Below, piece after piece: positions 51,494-59,342 of a stretch of DNA of 64,000 nucleotides. Below the pieces are notes generated by a model. The model was given only the letters and a program-made list of their open reading frames with translations. It was not told the DNA's origin and searched no databases. The DNA comes from Bryobacterales bacterium (lineage in GTDB: Bacteria; Acidobacteriota; Terriglobia; Bryobacterales; Bryobacteraceae): contig JAEUQC010000041.1 in NCBI GenBank assembly GCA_016789905.1, positions 1-64,000 on the forward strand, read 5' to 3'. A program made the position numbers and the translations under genes. Numbering within the stretch: position 1 is the first letter of the stretch; each line of letters opens with the position of its first letter.

Positions 51494-52450
51494 ATGCGGA
51501 TCTACCACTCCCTCGCTGACGCCCGCGGCCAATTCGGCCCGTGCGCCCTCACCATCGGCAACTTCGATGGCACGCATCTGGCACATCAGGCCTTATTCCG
51601 CGAAGTCGCTCTCCTGGCGCGATCCAGGAACTGGACCCCGGCCGCGCTTTCCTTTAACCCCCATCCGGCATACGTTGTCGCTCCGGACCGCGCACCTAAA
51701 CGGATCACCACGTTCGACCAGCGTTGCCAGGTTATGGCTTCTTGCGGCATCGAAAGGGTCCTCATCCTTCCCTTCACGCCCGAACTGGCTCATGTTTCGC
51801 CTGAATCGTTCGTAAAGGATATCCTCGTGGCCACGCTCCAAACCCGGGCCATCGTTGTCGGCGACAACTTCCGCTTCGGCTACAAACACGCCGGCGACAT
51901 GCATCTGCTTGCCGAACTCGGCCTGCAACTCGGCTTTTCCACACATATCGAACCCGCCATCCGGTCCCGCTATGGAGTCATATCTTCCACCCTTGTTCGC
52001 GAAGCCGTCTTTGCCGGCAGAATGGCCATGGCGCAGCGGCTTCTCGGTAGGCCATACTCCCTCGCCGGTCCCGTCGTTCCCGGCCATGGCATTGGTTCCA
52101 GGCAGACTGTGCCGACACTGAACATCGACCCGCCCACGGAGGTCCTTCCTCCCAATGGCGTCTACATCTCCCGCACCTGGGATCGCCCGGCCAATCGCTC
52201 CTGGGCCTCCATCACCAACATCGGACAACGGCCAACCTTCCACGGCGACCGTCTCACCATCGAAACCTTCGTCATCGATCCCTTCCCCGTTCCACCCCCC
52301 GCCGCCATTGAAGTCCAACTGCTCCACCGCGTCCGCGATGAGCGCAAGTTTGACTCCCCCGAAGCCCTGCGGACCCAGATATTACGCGATGTGGAGCGCG
52401 CCCGTGCCTATCATCGGCGTGCCAACCGGTGGCAAGCGGGTTTACACTAG
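51494..52450 (+). CDS. ribF: Bifunctional riboflavin kinase / FAD synthetase
   Basis: A 318-residue enzyme converting riboflavin to FMN and FAD. ATG 51494 was chosen as the start of MRIYHSLADARGQFGPCALTIGNFDGTHLAHQAL, which includes the adenylyl-transfer motif GNFDGTHLAHQ. The N-terminal domain continues with VGDNFRFGYKHAGD and SSTLVREAVFAG. The kinase domain begins near 185 with GRPYSLAGPVVPGHGIGSRQTVPTLNI and ends in the usual helix. It follows the PhnP-like gene by seven bases. Confidence 0.94.
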   Translation: MRIYHSLADARGQFGPCALTIGNFDGTHLAHQALFREVALLARSRNWTPAALSFNPHPAYVVAPDRAPKRITTFDQRCQVMASCGIERVLILPFTPELAHVSPESFVKDILVATLQTRAIVVGDNFRFGYKHAGDMHLLAELGLQLGFSTHIEPAIRSRYGVISSTLVREAVFAGRMAMAQRLLGRPYSLAGPVVPGHGIGSRQTVPTLNIDPPTEVLPPNGVYISRTWDRPANRSWASITNIGQRPTFHGDRLTIETFVIDPFPVPPPAAIEVQLLHRVRDERKFDSPEALRTQILRDVERARAYHRRANRWQAGLH

Positions 52451-52474
52451 AATCAAGGAGTTGTTTTCGTCATC

Positions 52475-53470
52475 ATGAGTATTTCAGAAGGTAAACGTAA
52501 GCATCTTGTAGCTCTCTCCGATAGCCGTGGCGTTATCGCCGCCGCCGCAATGGACCAGCGTGGCAGTCTCCAGAAGTCCATCGCCGCCGCAAAAGGCATC
52601 GCTCCCAAGGAAGTCACACAGGAGATGATGGAGGAGTTCAAGATCGCCGTATCGAAGGTCCTCACCCCTCACGCCAGCGCCATCCTCCTCGACCCGGAAT
52701 ATGGCCTTCCCGCCGCCGCCGTCCGTTCCAAGAACGCCGGCCTGCTGCTCGCCTACGAAGAGACCGGCTACGACAACACCCAGCCCGGCCGCTTGCCGGA
52801 TCTGTTGCCCCACCTCTCGGCAAAACGCATTAAGGACCTCGGCGGCGACGCCGTCAAGATCCTCATCTACTACACTCCGTTTGAAGATCCCTCGATCAAT
52901 GACATCAAGCATGCCTTCATTGAACGCATCGGCAGCGAGTGCGAAGACAACGAGATCCCCTTCTTCCTCGAATTCGTCGGCTACGACCACAAAGGCGGCG
53001 ACGAAAAAGGCCTCGAATACGCCAAATTGAAGCCGCAGGTTGTCATCGGCTCCATGACCGAGTTCACCAAGCCCCAGTACAAAGTGGACGTGCTGAAGGT
53101 GGAAGTTCCCGTCAACGCCAACTTCGTTGAAGGCAGTTCGGTCTTCAAGGGTGAGATCGCTCAGACCAAGGCCGAAGCGATGGCGCTCTACCGCCAGGCC
53201 GCCGACGTCACCAGCAAGCCGTTCATCTATTTGAGCGCCGGTGTTTCCAACGCCGAGTTCAACGAGAGCCTCGCCATGGCCGCCGAAGCCGGCACCGACT
53301 TCAGCGGCGTCCTCTGCGGCCGCGCCACCTGGAAAGAAGGCATTCCAGTGTACGGCAAGCAGGGCGTCAAAGCGCTCGAAGACTGGTTGTCCACCGAAGG
53401 CGTCAAGAACATCGAAAACGTCAACAATTCCATCAAGGCCGCAAAGTCGATCTTCAATCGTCTCGGCTAG
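52475..53470 (+). CDS. Tagatose-1,6-bisphosphate aldolase-like class I aldolase (LacD type)
   Basis: A 331-residue class I aldolase of the LacD family. It opens GKRKHLVALSDSRGVIAAAAMDQRGSLQ, has LLDPEYGLPAA near 70, DAVKILIYYTPFED near 125 and the Schiff-base-type Lys in VDVLKVEVPVN near 207, and ends in an ordinary C-terminus. It cleaves a ketose bisphosphate to dihydroxyacetone phosphate and glyceraldehyde 3-phosphate. As no tagatose genes are near, it may serve as a glycolytic fructose-bisphosphate aldolase. A 20-bp-stem terminator follows. Confidence 0.87.
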   Translation: MSISEGKRKHLVALSDSRGVIAAAAMDQRGSLQKSIAAAKGIAPKEVTQEMMEEFKIAVSKVLTPHASAILLDPEYGLPAAAVRSKNAGLLLAYEETGYDNTQPGRLPDLLPHLSAKRIKDLGGDAVKILIYYTPFEDPSINDIKHAFIERIGSECEDNEIPFFLEFVGYDHKGGDEKGLEYAKLKPQVVIGSMTEFTKPQYKVDVLKVEVPVNANFVEGSSVFKGEIAQTKAEAMALYRQAADVTSKPFIYLSAGVSNAEFNESLAMAAEAGTDFSGVLCGRATWKEGIPVYGKQGVKALEDWLSTEGVKNIENVNNSIKAAKSIFNRLG

Positions 53471-53485
53471 GCAGATCCGGCATCA

Positions 53486-53529
53486 CCAAAAGCAAAGGGC
53501 GCGCCGCCTGGCGCGCCCTTTGCTTTTGG
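53486..53529. terminator. Bidirectional terminator between the aldolase and lexA
   Basis: Perfect 20-bp inverted repeat: CCAAAAGCAAAGGGCGCGCC (53486-53505) and its complement (53510-53529) with loop GCCT. The A/T-rich outer ends let it work in both directions for the convergent aldolase and lexA genes. Confidence 0.9.
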
Positions 53530-53535
53530 AACCGC

Positions 53536-54162
53536 TCAATACTTCCGCAGCACCGCGATCAACTTACCCTGCACCTGCAGGCTGGCCGCTGGAACGAAAA
53601 TCGGGTCCATCGTCGAGTTGGCCGGCTGCAAACGCACCTGCCCGTTCGGCTCCCGGTAGAAGCGCTTCAGCGTCGTTTCCATGCCGTCCACCAGTGCCAC
53701 CACAATCTCGCCGTCCCGCACGGAATCGGCTTTCTGAATCAGAACGAAATCCCCGTTGCAGATATGGTCGTCGATCATTGACTCTCCGCGAACTTGAAGC
53801 GCGTACGTGCTCGAATCCCCGGCGAAGTCCTGGAATTGCAGCGTCTCCGGCGTTGCCACCGCTTCCACGGGCGCGCCCGCGGCAATCTTACCCAAAAGCG
53901 GCACCGCCAGCCCCGTTTCCACCGCCCGGCGCTTCTCCACCTCTGCCGCGTACCGCGGCGCGATTTCCAGGGATCGGCTCTGGTTAAACGCCCGCCGCAG
54001 ATACCCTTTCGACTCCAGCGACGAGATATGTTTGTGGATCGTCGCCAGCGAGTTCAGTGATAACCCTTCGGCGATCTCTTCATAGGATGGCGAGTAGTGA
54101 TGTTCCTGGATAAACGCGTGCAGAAACTCCAATACCTCTTTTTGCCGTCTTGTCAGAGCCAT
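53536..54162 (-). CDS. lexA: SOS repressor LexA
   Basis: A 208-residue repressor/autoprotease. The N-terminal winged helix ALTRRQKEVLEFLHAFIQEHHYSPSYEEIAEGL leads to LATIHKHISSLESKGYL. The cleavage site is Ala95-Gly96 (IAAGAPVE), the catalytic Ser128 is in GESMIDD and Lys166 in TTLKRF. All functional residues are present. It has its own promoter upstream and ends at a bidirectional terminator. Confidence 0.96.
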   Translation of the reverse strand: MALTRRQKEVLEFLHAFIQEHHYSPSYEEIAEGLSLNSLATIHKHISSLESKGYLRRAFNQSRSLEIAPRYAAEVEKRRAVETGLAVPLLGKIAAGAPVEAVATPETLQFQDFAGDSSTYALQVRGESMIDDHICNGDFVLIQKADSVRDGEIVVALVDGMETTLKRFYREPNGQVRLQPANSTMDPIFVPAASLQVQGKLIAVLRKY

Positions 54163-54171
54163 ATCACAAAC

Positions 54172-54200
54172 AGTATGGGCGAACGAATAGCGAAGGTCAA
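54172..54200 (-). promoter_or_regulatory. Candidate lexA promoter
   Basis: On the minus strand TTGACC (54200-54195) and CATACT (54177-54172) are 17 bases apart and end ten bases before the lexA ATG. The spacer contains TTCG repeats (TTCGCTATTCGTTCG) that could be the LexA operator. The operator consensus for this phylum is not known to me. Confidence 0.5.
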
Positions 54201-54225
54201 GAAAAAAAGGGAAGAAACGGCGAAA

Positions 54226-54471
54226 TCAGTTTTTGCCGCACATCCCGGGCGTTCCGCACATTCCGCTGCCGCAGCCGCCCGCCGGCATCGGCGCGCCGCA
54301 CGGCCCGGCGGCTCTTGCTCCGCCCGTTCCCATCTGCGCCGCGAACGTGGAATACTGCTGCTCCAGTTTTTCCCCGCCGCAATCCGGACAGGCCACCGCC
54401 GGCGAACTCGCCCGCACCAGCTTTTCAAACTGGTTTCCGCATCCTTCACATCGATACTCGTAAATCGGCAT
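54226..54471 (-). CDS. FmdB-type zinc-ribbon protein
   Basis: An 81-residue protein starting MPIYEYRCEGCGNQFEKLV, with CxxC at residues 8-11 and CPDCGG near 28, a four-Cys zinc ribbon of the FmdB/YjdM-like regulatory family. The tail is Gly/Cys/Met-rich (GGCGSGMCGTPGMCGKN), which is common and possibly metal-binding. It lies between lexA and dacB; six bases separate it from dacB's stop, so it may be co-transcribed with dacB. Confidence 0.85.
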   Translation of the reverse strand: MPIYEYRCEGCGNQFEKLVRASSPAVACPDCGGEKLEQQYSTFAAQMGTGGARAAGPCGAPMPAGGCGSGMCGTPGMCGKN

Positions 54472-54477
54472 TCTCTT

Positions 54478-55959
54478 TTACTCCAGTAGCGTTCCCACCA
54501 GTTTATCAATCCCCTGCCTCGCCTCGGCGGAGGCCGTGTTGTAGTTATTCAGCAACACGGTAAACGCCATGCGCCCACGTTTCGGATGGTCCAAATAGCC
54601 GCCCAGCGCGCTGACGTGCGACAACGTCCCGGTTTTGGCTCGCACCTGCCCCTTTTCCGGCCCGGTGAACCGCCGTCCTATCGTGCCGTCCTCCCCGCCC
54701 ACCGGCAGCGATGCCACCCAGGCCTCTTTCGCCGCGGATCCGGCCATGAAAACCAGCAGTTTCGTCGTCGCCTCCGGCGTCAATAGCGTCAGCCGCGACA
54801 AGCCGGAGCCGTCTTCAAAATTCACGTCTTCCTTCCGCAGTCCAACGCTCCCGGTAAGAAATTCACGCAGCGACGCCAGGCCCGCCTCCACGCTTCCGAA
54901 CGCCTTCCCTTGCCGCCCCGCTTCCCGCAACAGTAACTCCGCATGTAAGTTCTGACTTACTTTGTTCACCACCTGTACTAACTCCGCCAGCGGGCGCGAT
55001 TTCCGCTCAGCCAGCACTTCGGCATAGTCCGGGCCCGGGTCGGCCGCCCCAACGCGGTGCCGCGCCACGGCCGGGTCTCGTACAGCAATGCCGCGCCGGA
55101 TGAGCGCCTCCCGAAACACCTGCGCCGCGTACAGCGCCGGCTCCGGAATCGCAAGCAACGCCGAATACGGCTTTGCCCCGGCGGCGATCGTCCCATACAC
55201 CCGCAATTCGTTGGTATTCGCCGGTCGCTCCAGGCGGATGCGTCCGCGCTCCCCGGCCGCCACCGTCATCACCTCCGGAACCAGCACCAATTGCCCGACA
55301 TCGGCGCTCAAATAAGCCTCGGCCGCCTCTCCTGCCGTCTCTCCCGGCCGAACCTCCAGCCGGATCGAATTATCCTGCAGCGTTAACGCCGACACCGGAG
55401 CGCCGTACTCATACAACGGATCGTCTATGCTCCACCCGTCCGGAAACGGCTCGTGTACATAGGCCGTGTCGTCCCCCGCCACGGCCCCCTCGATCCGGGT
55501 AACGCCCCGGCGCGCCAATTGGTCGGCAAGGTCCTCAATTCCCGGCGCTATATCGTTCCATTCTTTCTCTTTGTCGTAAGGATAGACGCGTCCGGATAGC
55601 GACGGATCTCCGCCCCCCACCAGGCGCACGTCGCCTCGTATCACGCCGCCCTCCGGCGCGGCCGCCGCGGTCACGCGCGTGGTCATCCGGTAGTCGGCGC
55701 CAAGCCGCGTCAGCGCCAGCGCCGTCGAATACAGCTTTGTGTTGGACGCAGGCACAAACCAGCTTTGGGCGTTGCGCTCAAAGTAGACTTTGCCCGACAG
55801 ATCCACCACACGCACTCCCACGTGCGCCCGTTGCAGCGCCGGCGTTTCCGCTATGATGCGCTCCACGCGCTCCGCCAACGGACGCTGCTTTTTCTTCTTC
55901 GGCGCCCCGCTGGCCGGCAAAGCGCACAGGAGTGCTATGACAAGGATTCCACGCCGCAT
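54478..55959 (-). CDS. dacB: D-alanyl-D-alanine carboxypeptidase/endopeptidase (PBP4 family)
   Basis: A 493-residue periplasmic penicillin-binding protein. ATG 55959 gives a signal peptide (GILVIALLCALPASGAP). The serine-peptidase S13 motifs are SNTK (Ser72, Lys75), an SQN motif in KVSQNLHAELLLRE near 330 and KTG in RAKTGTLSHVSALGGYL near 440. It trims or cleaves peptidoglycan cross-links. Its start lies only 19 bases from the start of a divergent gene, so the two promoters must lie within coding sequence or overlap. Confidence 0.9.
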   Translation of the reverse strand: MRRGILVIALLCALPASGAPKKKKQRPLAERVERIIAETPALQRAHVGVRVVDLSGKVYFERNAQSWFVPASNTKLYSTALALTRLGADYRMTTRVTAAAAPEGGVIRGDVRLVGGGDPSLSGRVYPYDKEKEWNDIAPGIEDLADQLARRGVTRIEGAVAGDDTAYVHEPFPDGWSIDDPLYEYGAPVSALTLQDNSIRLEVRPGETAGEAAEAYLSADVGQLVLVPEVMTVAAGERGRIRLERPANTNELRVYGTIAAGAKPYSALLAIPEPALYAAQVFREALIRRGIAVRDPAVARHRVGAADPGPDYAEVLAERKSRPLAELVQVVNKVSQNLHAELLLREAGRQGKAFGSVEAGLASLREFLTGSVGLRKEDVNFEDGSGLSRLTLLTPEATTKLLVFMAGSAAKEAWVASLPVGGEDGTIGRRFTGPEKGQVRAKTGTLSHVSALGGYLDHPKRGRMAFTVLLNNYNTASAEARQGIDKLVGTLLE

Positions 55960-55978
55960 AGCCAAGTATACTGTGGCC

Positions 55979-56668
55979 ATGCGCTTCCTCCTTCTTGCGG
56001 CGCTCGTCACACCCCTTCTGCCAGGGCAGGAGATCATGCCCGCCCGCGCCTCGGCGGCGGAATACAAAGCCCATGCGGTCATCGGCCCCAGCCTTACGCT
56101 GGCCGCCGAATTCCAGGGCCGCACCGTGCCCGCCCCAAACGCGGCTTTCGTATTAAAGCACTATGTCGTGGTCGAAGTGGCGCTTTTCACCCGCTCTCAC
56201 GAATTCAATACCGGCCATTTCTCGCTGAAACTGAATGGCAAATCCCCGCTCCTGGCGCAGACGCCCGGAATGGTGGCCGCGTCTCTTAAGTATGCGAATT
56301 GGGAGAACCAGCGCCAAATCACGGCCGCCGGAAGTGCCGGCGACGCCACGGTTATTCTGGGCCGGGACTCGGGCACCGCGCGTTTCCCAGGCGACCGCCG
56401 CGTGCCCCAGCCGCCTCCGGGCACACCTGTCAAAGTGGAGACCGCTCCGGAGATGGCCGCCTGGGATTGGGTCGCCCGTTTGGCCTGGGCCGATGGTCCG
56501 GTCAACGGCCCTTCCGCGGGCCTGCTCTACTTTCCTTACCAGGGCAATCTCGCCAAGCTCAAGTCCATCGAACTGCTCTACAACGGCGCCGGCGCCATCA
56601 CTGCTTTGCCTCTCCGCGCGTTAACCGTCCCTCCAGCCAAATCAGCAGCACCAGCAGGCAAACCATAA
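55979..56668 (+). CDS. Secreted protein of unknown function
   Basis: A 229-residue exported protein (signal LLLAALVTPLLPGQ). The body is beta-rich: residues 55-90 (APNAAFVLKHYVVVEVALFTRSHEFNTGHFSLKLNG) and a C-terminal GLLYFPYQGNLAKLKSIELLYNGAGAITALPLR look like immunoglobulin-like strands, with a Pro-rich linker between (VPQPPPGTPVKVE). I do not recognise a family. It is divergent from dacB and overlaps the convergent MFS gene by 71 bases. Confidence 0.65.
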   Translation: MRFLLLAALVTPLLPGQEIMPARASAAEYKAHAVIGPSLTLAAEFQGRTVPAPNAAFVLKHYVVVEVALFTRSHEFNTGHFSLKLNGKSPLLAQTPGMVAASLKYANWENQRQITAAGSAGDATVILGRDSGTARFPGDRRVPQPPPGTPVKVETAPEMAAWDWVARLAWADGPVNGPSAGLLYFPYQGNLAKLKSIELLYNGAGAITALPLRALTVPPAKSAAPAGKP

Positions 56669-57890
56669 CCGATCCCAGCGCCGGTATCAGCATCACCTTG
56701 CCCACGCCCCACTGCTGCGCCACGAATCCCAGCACCCCCGGCGTCAACAATCCGCCCAGCAGCCCAAGGGAAAAAATGCCTCCAAAAAATCCGGGATGGT
56801 AGTAAGGAAACCGGTGTTCGATGGACTCGACAGTAAGCGGGTAGATGGACGAAAAACTGCCCCCGATCAGGATAATGCCCGCCACCGCGCCGCCCATCTT
56901 CTCCGTCATGCTCAGCAGCACGCAACCCAGCAGCGCCGCCAGCACGCTCGCCATCAGCATCCGCGAATGTCGCACCCGGTGCAACAGCGCCTGCGCCGCA
57001 ATCCGTCCGGCCAGCAGTGCTGTCCAGTACAGCGCTAGCAGCATGATTCCGCTCGTGGGGCTCATCCCCAGTTGCTGGATCAGGAACAACGGCAGCCACC
57101 CAGCAATCGCCCATTCGTTTCCAAACTGAAAGAAAAGCAGCAACGCAAAGAGAATTGCGCCCGGCGACTTGAAATCGGCCAGCGCCTTCTGGAACGAAGG
57201 GAATGCATGAGGCGTATAGGCGATCGGGCCGCCCACCGCGAACCCGATCGCGAAATAAAAGGGGATCACCGCCAACAGTATGAACATGCTGGGAACGGTG
57301 TAAAAGTCAAATGCGCCCGCCGTTAGCAGCGCGGTGGCCAAACAGCCGAGCCCAAACAGCCCGCCGGAAAGATTGATCGTCGCCGATGGGTCATGCTGAT
57401 AGAGCGGCGAGATGGCGTGGAAAATTGCGGTATTCACCATCGCTGCCGCGCAGCCGACCACAAACAAGGCGAACATACGCGGCGAGGGCGGCTGCGGTGC
57501 GGTGGACAGATAGGCCAGCGTCAACAACCCCGCCGACGCGACGCCGCTTGCCACCGCAAGCAACGCACGTAATCCGGTCCGAGCCACAAGCCAGTGACAG
57601 GCCTGCGCGCCAACATAAATCCCAAACGTCAGAAAAAGAAAGTACAGCCCGACTGTGGCGTGGTCCGAATGAAGATGGTATCCCCATGCCGGGAGTACCG
57701 CGCCCAGAAACGAGAACAGAACACCGGAGAGAAAGAATCCTCCCAGTGCCCTTCTTCCGGCGGCTGCTTGCAACGTGGGTCGCCGCCCGCTGGCGGAAAC
57801 CGGTAGTCCCTGCGCTATTACCGGCATTCCTAGATTATCGCGCGGTTCCTCCGCCGAGATCCACCCCGTTTCCCGCATCGGCACTTCCAT
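56598..57890 (-). CDS. Major facilitator superfamily transporter
   Basis: A 430-residue inner-membrane transporter with about 12 hydrophobic helices in two halves, preceded by a 45-residue soluble head. Parts visible are GGFFLSGVLFSFLGAVLPAWGYH (helix 1), SGGLFGLGCLATALLTAGAF and GGIFSLGLLGGLLTPGVLGFVAQ. The pattern resembles sugar or fucose-permease-like MFS members, but the substrate is unknown. The start may instead be the internal ATG for MPVIAQGLPVS. It lies between the unknown secreted gene and the RNA locus upstream of rpmE. Confidence 0.78.
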   Translation of the reverse strand: MEVPMRETGWISAEEPRDNLGMPVIAQGLPVSASGRRPTLQAAAGRRALGGFFLSGVLFSFLGAVLPAWGYHLHSDHATVGLYFLFLTFGIYVGAQACHWLVARTGLRALLAVASGVASAGLLTLAYLSTAPQPPSPRMFALFVVGCAAAMVNTAIFHAISPLYQHDPSATINLSGGLFGLGCLATALLTAGAFDFYTVPSMFILLAVIPFYFAIGFAVGGPIAYTPHAFPSFQKALADFKSPGAILFALLLFFQFGNEWAIAGWLPLFLIQQLGMSPTSGIMLLALYWTALLAGRIAAQALLHRVRHSRMLMASVLAALLGCVLLSMTEKMGGAVAGIILIGGSFSSIYPLTVESIEHRFPYYHPGFFGGIFSLGLLGGLLTPGVLGFVAQQWGVGKVMLIPALGSVMVCLLVLLIWLEGRLTRGEAKQ

Positions 57891-57978
57891 ACAACCCCCG
57901 ATTGTCGAAACCCGGCAGCAAAATCTAACGGATTCCCCCCTTCACCCAACTACATGTGGGGGGTGCGTAGAAAAACTA

Positions 57979-58007
57979 TTGACAAGAAATCCACTCCGCC
58001 CTAGTAT
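57979..58007 (+). promoter_or_regulatory. Consensus sigma-70 promoter for the rpmE-upstream RNA
   Basis: TTGACA (57979-57984) and TAGTAT (58002-58007) are separated by exactly 17 bases. The -35 element is perfect and the -10 matches five of six. Transcription would start near 58014, leading into the structured RNA and rpmE. Confidence 0.85.
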
Positions 58008-58042
58008 GGCCTTATCACTGAGGAAGGAGGTGGTCCAGTCAT

Positions 58043-58090
58043 ATGGAAATAGGAAGTTTATCTGGGCGCAGGGAGGTTGCCGACAGTTGA
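58043..58090 (+). CDS. Possible 15-residue leader ORF inside the rpmE-upstream RNA
   Basis: ATG 58043 follows the full-length Shine-Dalgarno by 12 bases and encodes MEIGSLSGRREVADS, then TGA. Its last codons lie across the 5' arm of the long-range stem and the inner hairpin, so translation would disrupt them. It could act as a leader peptide, or the SD could serve only to bind ribosomes. There is no evidence for a peptide function. Confidence 0.35.
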   Translation: MEIGSLSGRREVADS

Positions 58091-58191
58091 GTCGGACCTC
58101 TTAATCGTTCAGGCTTCGATCAGTGGCGAGGCCGCCGTTCCCGTGGACCGGTGCCTCCCTGCGCTCGAAACAAAGCCTTGTTGACGGCATT

Positions 58192-58223
58192 CGCCCGCCG
58201 CAGGTTGGTCCCTGCGGCGGGCG
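58192..58223 (+). terminator. Terminator-like hairpin before rpmE
   Basis: Perfect 13-bp stem CGCCCGCCGCAGG (58192-58204) with CCTGCGGCGGGCG (58211-58223), followed by TGCTGTTT. The T-run is weak, so read-through into rpmE (starting 36 bases on) is likely. It could be a regulated attenuator. Confidence 0.6.
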
Positions 58224-58258
58224 TGCTGTTTCTGTGCTACTCTGGAATCTGGAAAGTC

Positions 58259-58501
58259 ATGAAAGCCGGAATTCACCCCGCATACAATCCCGTTAAGGTC
58301 ATTTGCGCCTGCGGAAGCCAGTTTGAAACCCGTTCCTCACACAAAGGGGACATCCGCCTGGAAATCTGCTCCGCCTGCCATCCGTTTTTCACCGGCAAGC
58401 AGAAGCTGATCGACACCGAAGGCCGCGTCGACCGGTTCCAAAAGAAGCTTCAGAAATCGGCCGCCATCAAGGCCGCCCGCGAAACGGCCACCTCCAACTA
58501 G
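58259..58501 (+). CDS. rpmE: 50S ribosomal protein L31 (zinc-binding type)
   Basis: An 80-residue ribosomal protein: [20 protein letters not shown] with the CxC pair, then [28 protein letters not shown] with CxxC. All four Cys ligands of the C+ (zinc) form are present. ATG 58259 was chosen as the family start. No other ribosomal gene is adjacent. Expression probably comes from the promoter at 57979 through the structured RNA. A strong terminator follows. Confidence 0.95.
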   Translation: MKAGIHPAYNPVKVICACGSQFETRSSHKGDIRLEICSACHPFFTGKQKLIDTEGRVDRFQKKLQKSAAIKAARETATSN

Positions 58502-58524
58502 TTTCGTCTTTCCGAATCCCCATC

Positions 58525-58556
58525 AAAAAAGCCCCGCCTTCCAGCGGGGCTTTTTT
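58525..58556 (+). terminator. Rho-independent terminator after rpmE
   Basis: Perfect 13-bp stem AAAAAAGCCCCGC (58525-58537) and GCGGGGCTTTTTT (58544-58556) with a 6-base loop and T-run. The A-tract on the other side lets it also terminate the convergent minus-strand operon. Confidence 0.92.
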
Positions 58557-58586
58557 ACGTTTTCGCTCGGCGCACAACAAACGGCC

Positions 58587-58988
58587 CTACATGCCGCCTT
58601 TGAATCCTTGCTTGCGCTTCTGTTCGCGCTCCGCTCGCATCTTGTCGTATTCACGCATCTGCTGCTCGCTCAAAATGCCGCGAATGCTCGTCGTCTGGTC
58701 CGTCTGAATCTTTTCCATCTCCGGCTTGGTACGTTCGCGGAACTCGCGGTAACGGTCACGCGTGGCGTCCAGCACCTTTTCCACGTCCACCGCCTGCGCG
58801 TCGCTCAGGCTCAGCCGCTGCTTCATTTCCGCCATGTAGTCGCGCCGGTACTCGTCTGGCGTCTTTCGGTTCGATGTCGCGCTCACCGCCTTCACCGTAT
58901 ACAAACGGTGACCGAATGCGCCGACGGCCGCGCCCCCGGCAAACACAAACAACAGGTAAAGCGCGATCGTGAAATTGCTGCGCTTCAT
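58587..58988 (-). CDS. Spy/CpxP-like membrane-anchored protein
   Basis: A 133-residue protein with one N-terminal transmembrane helix (FTIALYLLFVFAGGAAVGAFG) and a periplasmic helical domain. YMAEMKQRLSLSDAQAVDVEKVLDATRDRYREF resembles the Spy/CpxP and heavy-metal-sensor families, followed by a second helix with ILSEQQMREYDKMR. It is third in an operon with an ECF sigma factor and its likely anti-sigma; its start overlaps the preceding stop by four bases (ATGA). It probably senses envelope or metal stress or acts as a periplasmic chaperone. Confidence 0.7.
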   Translation of the reverse strand: MKRSNFTIALYLLFVFAGGAAVGAFGHRLYTVKAVSATSNRKTPDEYRRDYMAEMKQRLSLSDAQAVDVEKVLDATRDRYREFRERTKPEMEKIQTDQTTSIRGILSEQQMREYDKMRAEREQKRKQGFKGGM

Positions 58989-59326
58989 TTAGGAGCTCCG
59001 CCGGTTTCCATGGATACTGGATGCATCGCCGCCAAGTCCTCGGGGACCTCGTTATCGTCTAGCGCTTCGATATATGTGGATTGATAGAACTGCGAAGACG
59101 AAAGCGCCGTACCCATCACGAATCCGAGCACAAGGCACAGGGCCAACGCCCCAACCAACGCCCGGCGGCTCAGCGTTACCCATTGGAGCACCGGACTTCG
59201 CCGGGCTTCAATGCGCTGCCACATAGTCGGCATGAAGTTGGCACCGGCTTCCGGATCCGGGCACGCGGCACGGTAGTCGGAAAACAACTGATCCAGACGC
59301 TGCTCATGATTTTTTCCAACTGACAT
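58985..59326 (-). CDS. Probable anti-sigma factor (single-pass membrane protein)
   Basis: A 113-residue protein; ATG 59326 fits the 16-base gap to the sigma gene. The cytoplasmic part (residues 1-45) includes LDQLFSDYRAACPDPEAGANFMPTMWQRIEARR, the helical layout of anti-sigma domains but without the HxxxCxxC zinc motif. One transmembrane helix (RALVGALALCLVLGFVMGTAL) is followed by a short periplasmic tail. It is placed directly after an ECF sigma gene, so sequestration of that sigma factor is inferred from context. Confidence 0.6.
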   Translation of the reverse strand: MSVGKNHEQRLDQLFSDYRAACPDPEAGANFMPTMWQRIEARRSPVLQWVTLSRRALVGALALCLVLGFVMGTALSSSQFYQSTYIEALDDNEVPEDLAAMHPVSMETGGAPK

Positions 59327-59342
59327 ACGGTCTCCCACGATT

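Larger units (their letters stand above)
58014..58235 (+). ncRNA. Structured RNA upstream of rpmE (sRNA or L31 leader candidate)
   Basis: About 220 bases between a consensus promoter and a terminator-like hairpin. AAGGAGGTGGTCC at 58024-58036 pairs with the whole 16S 3' tail apart from one G-U. GCGCAGGGAGG (58066-58076) is the exact complement of CCTCCCTGCGC (58154-58164), making an 11-bp closing stem; inside it CCGAC (58080-58084) pairs with GTCGG (58091-58095). Stop codons interrupt at least two of the three forward frames, so RNA function is more likely than protein. I could not assign a known RNA family. Confidence 0.6.

Noticed and set aside
57775-58104. 109-codon plus-strand frame ending [11 protein letters not shown] across the promoter and RNA upstream of rpmE
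   Set aside because: It begins antisense to the MFS gene, crosses a consensus promoter and ends inside the structured RNA; the ribosome-binding site in this RNA points to a different short frame.
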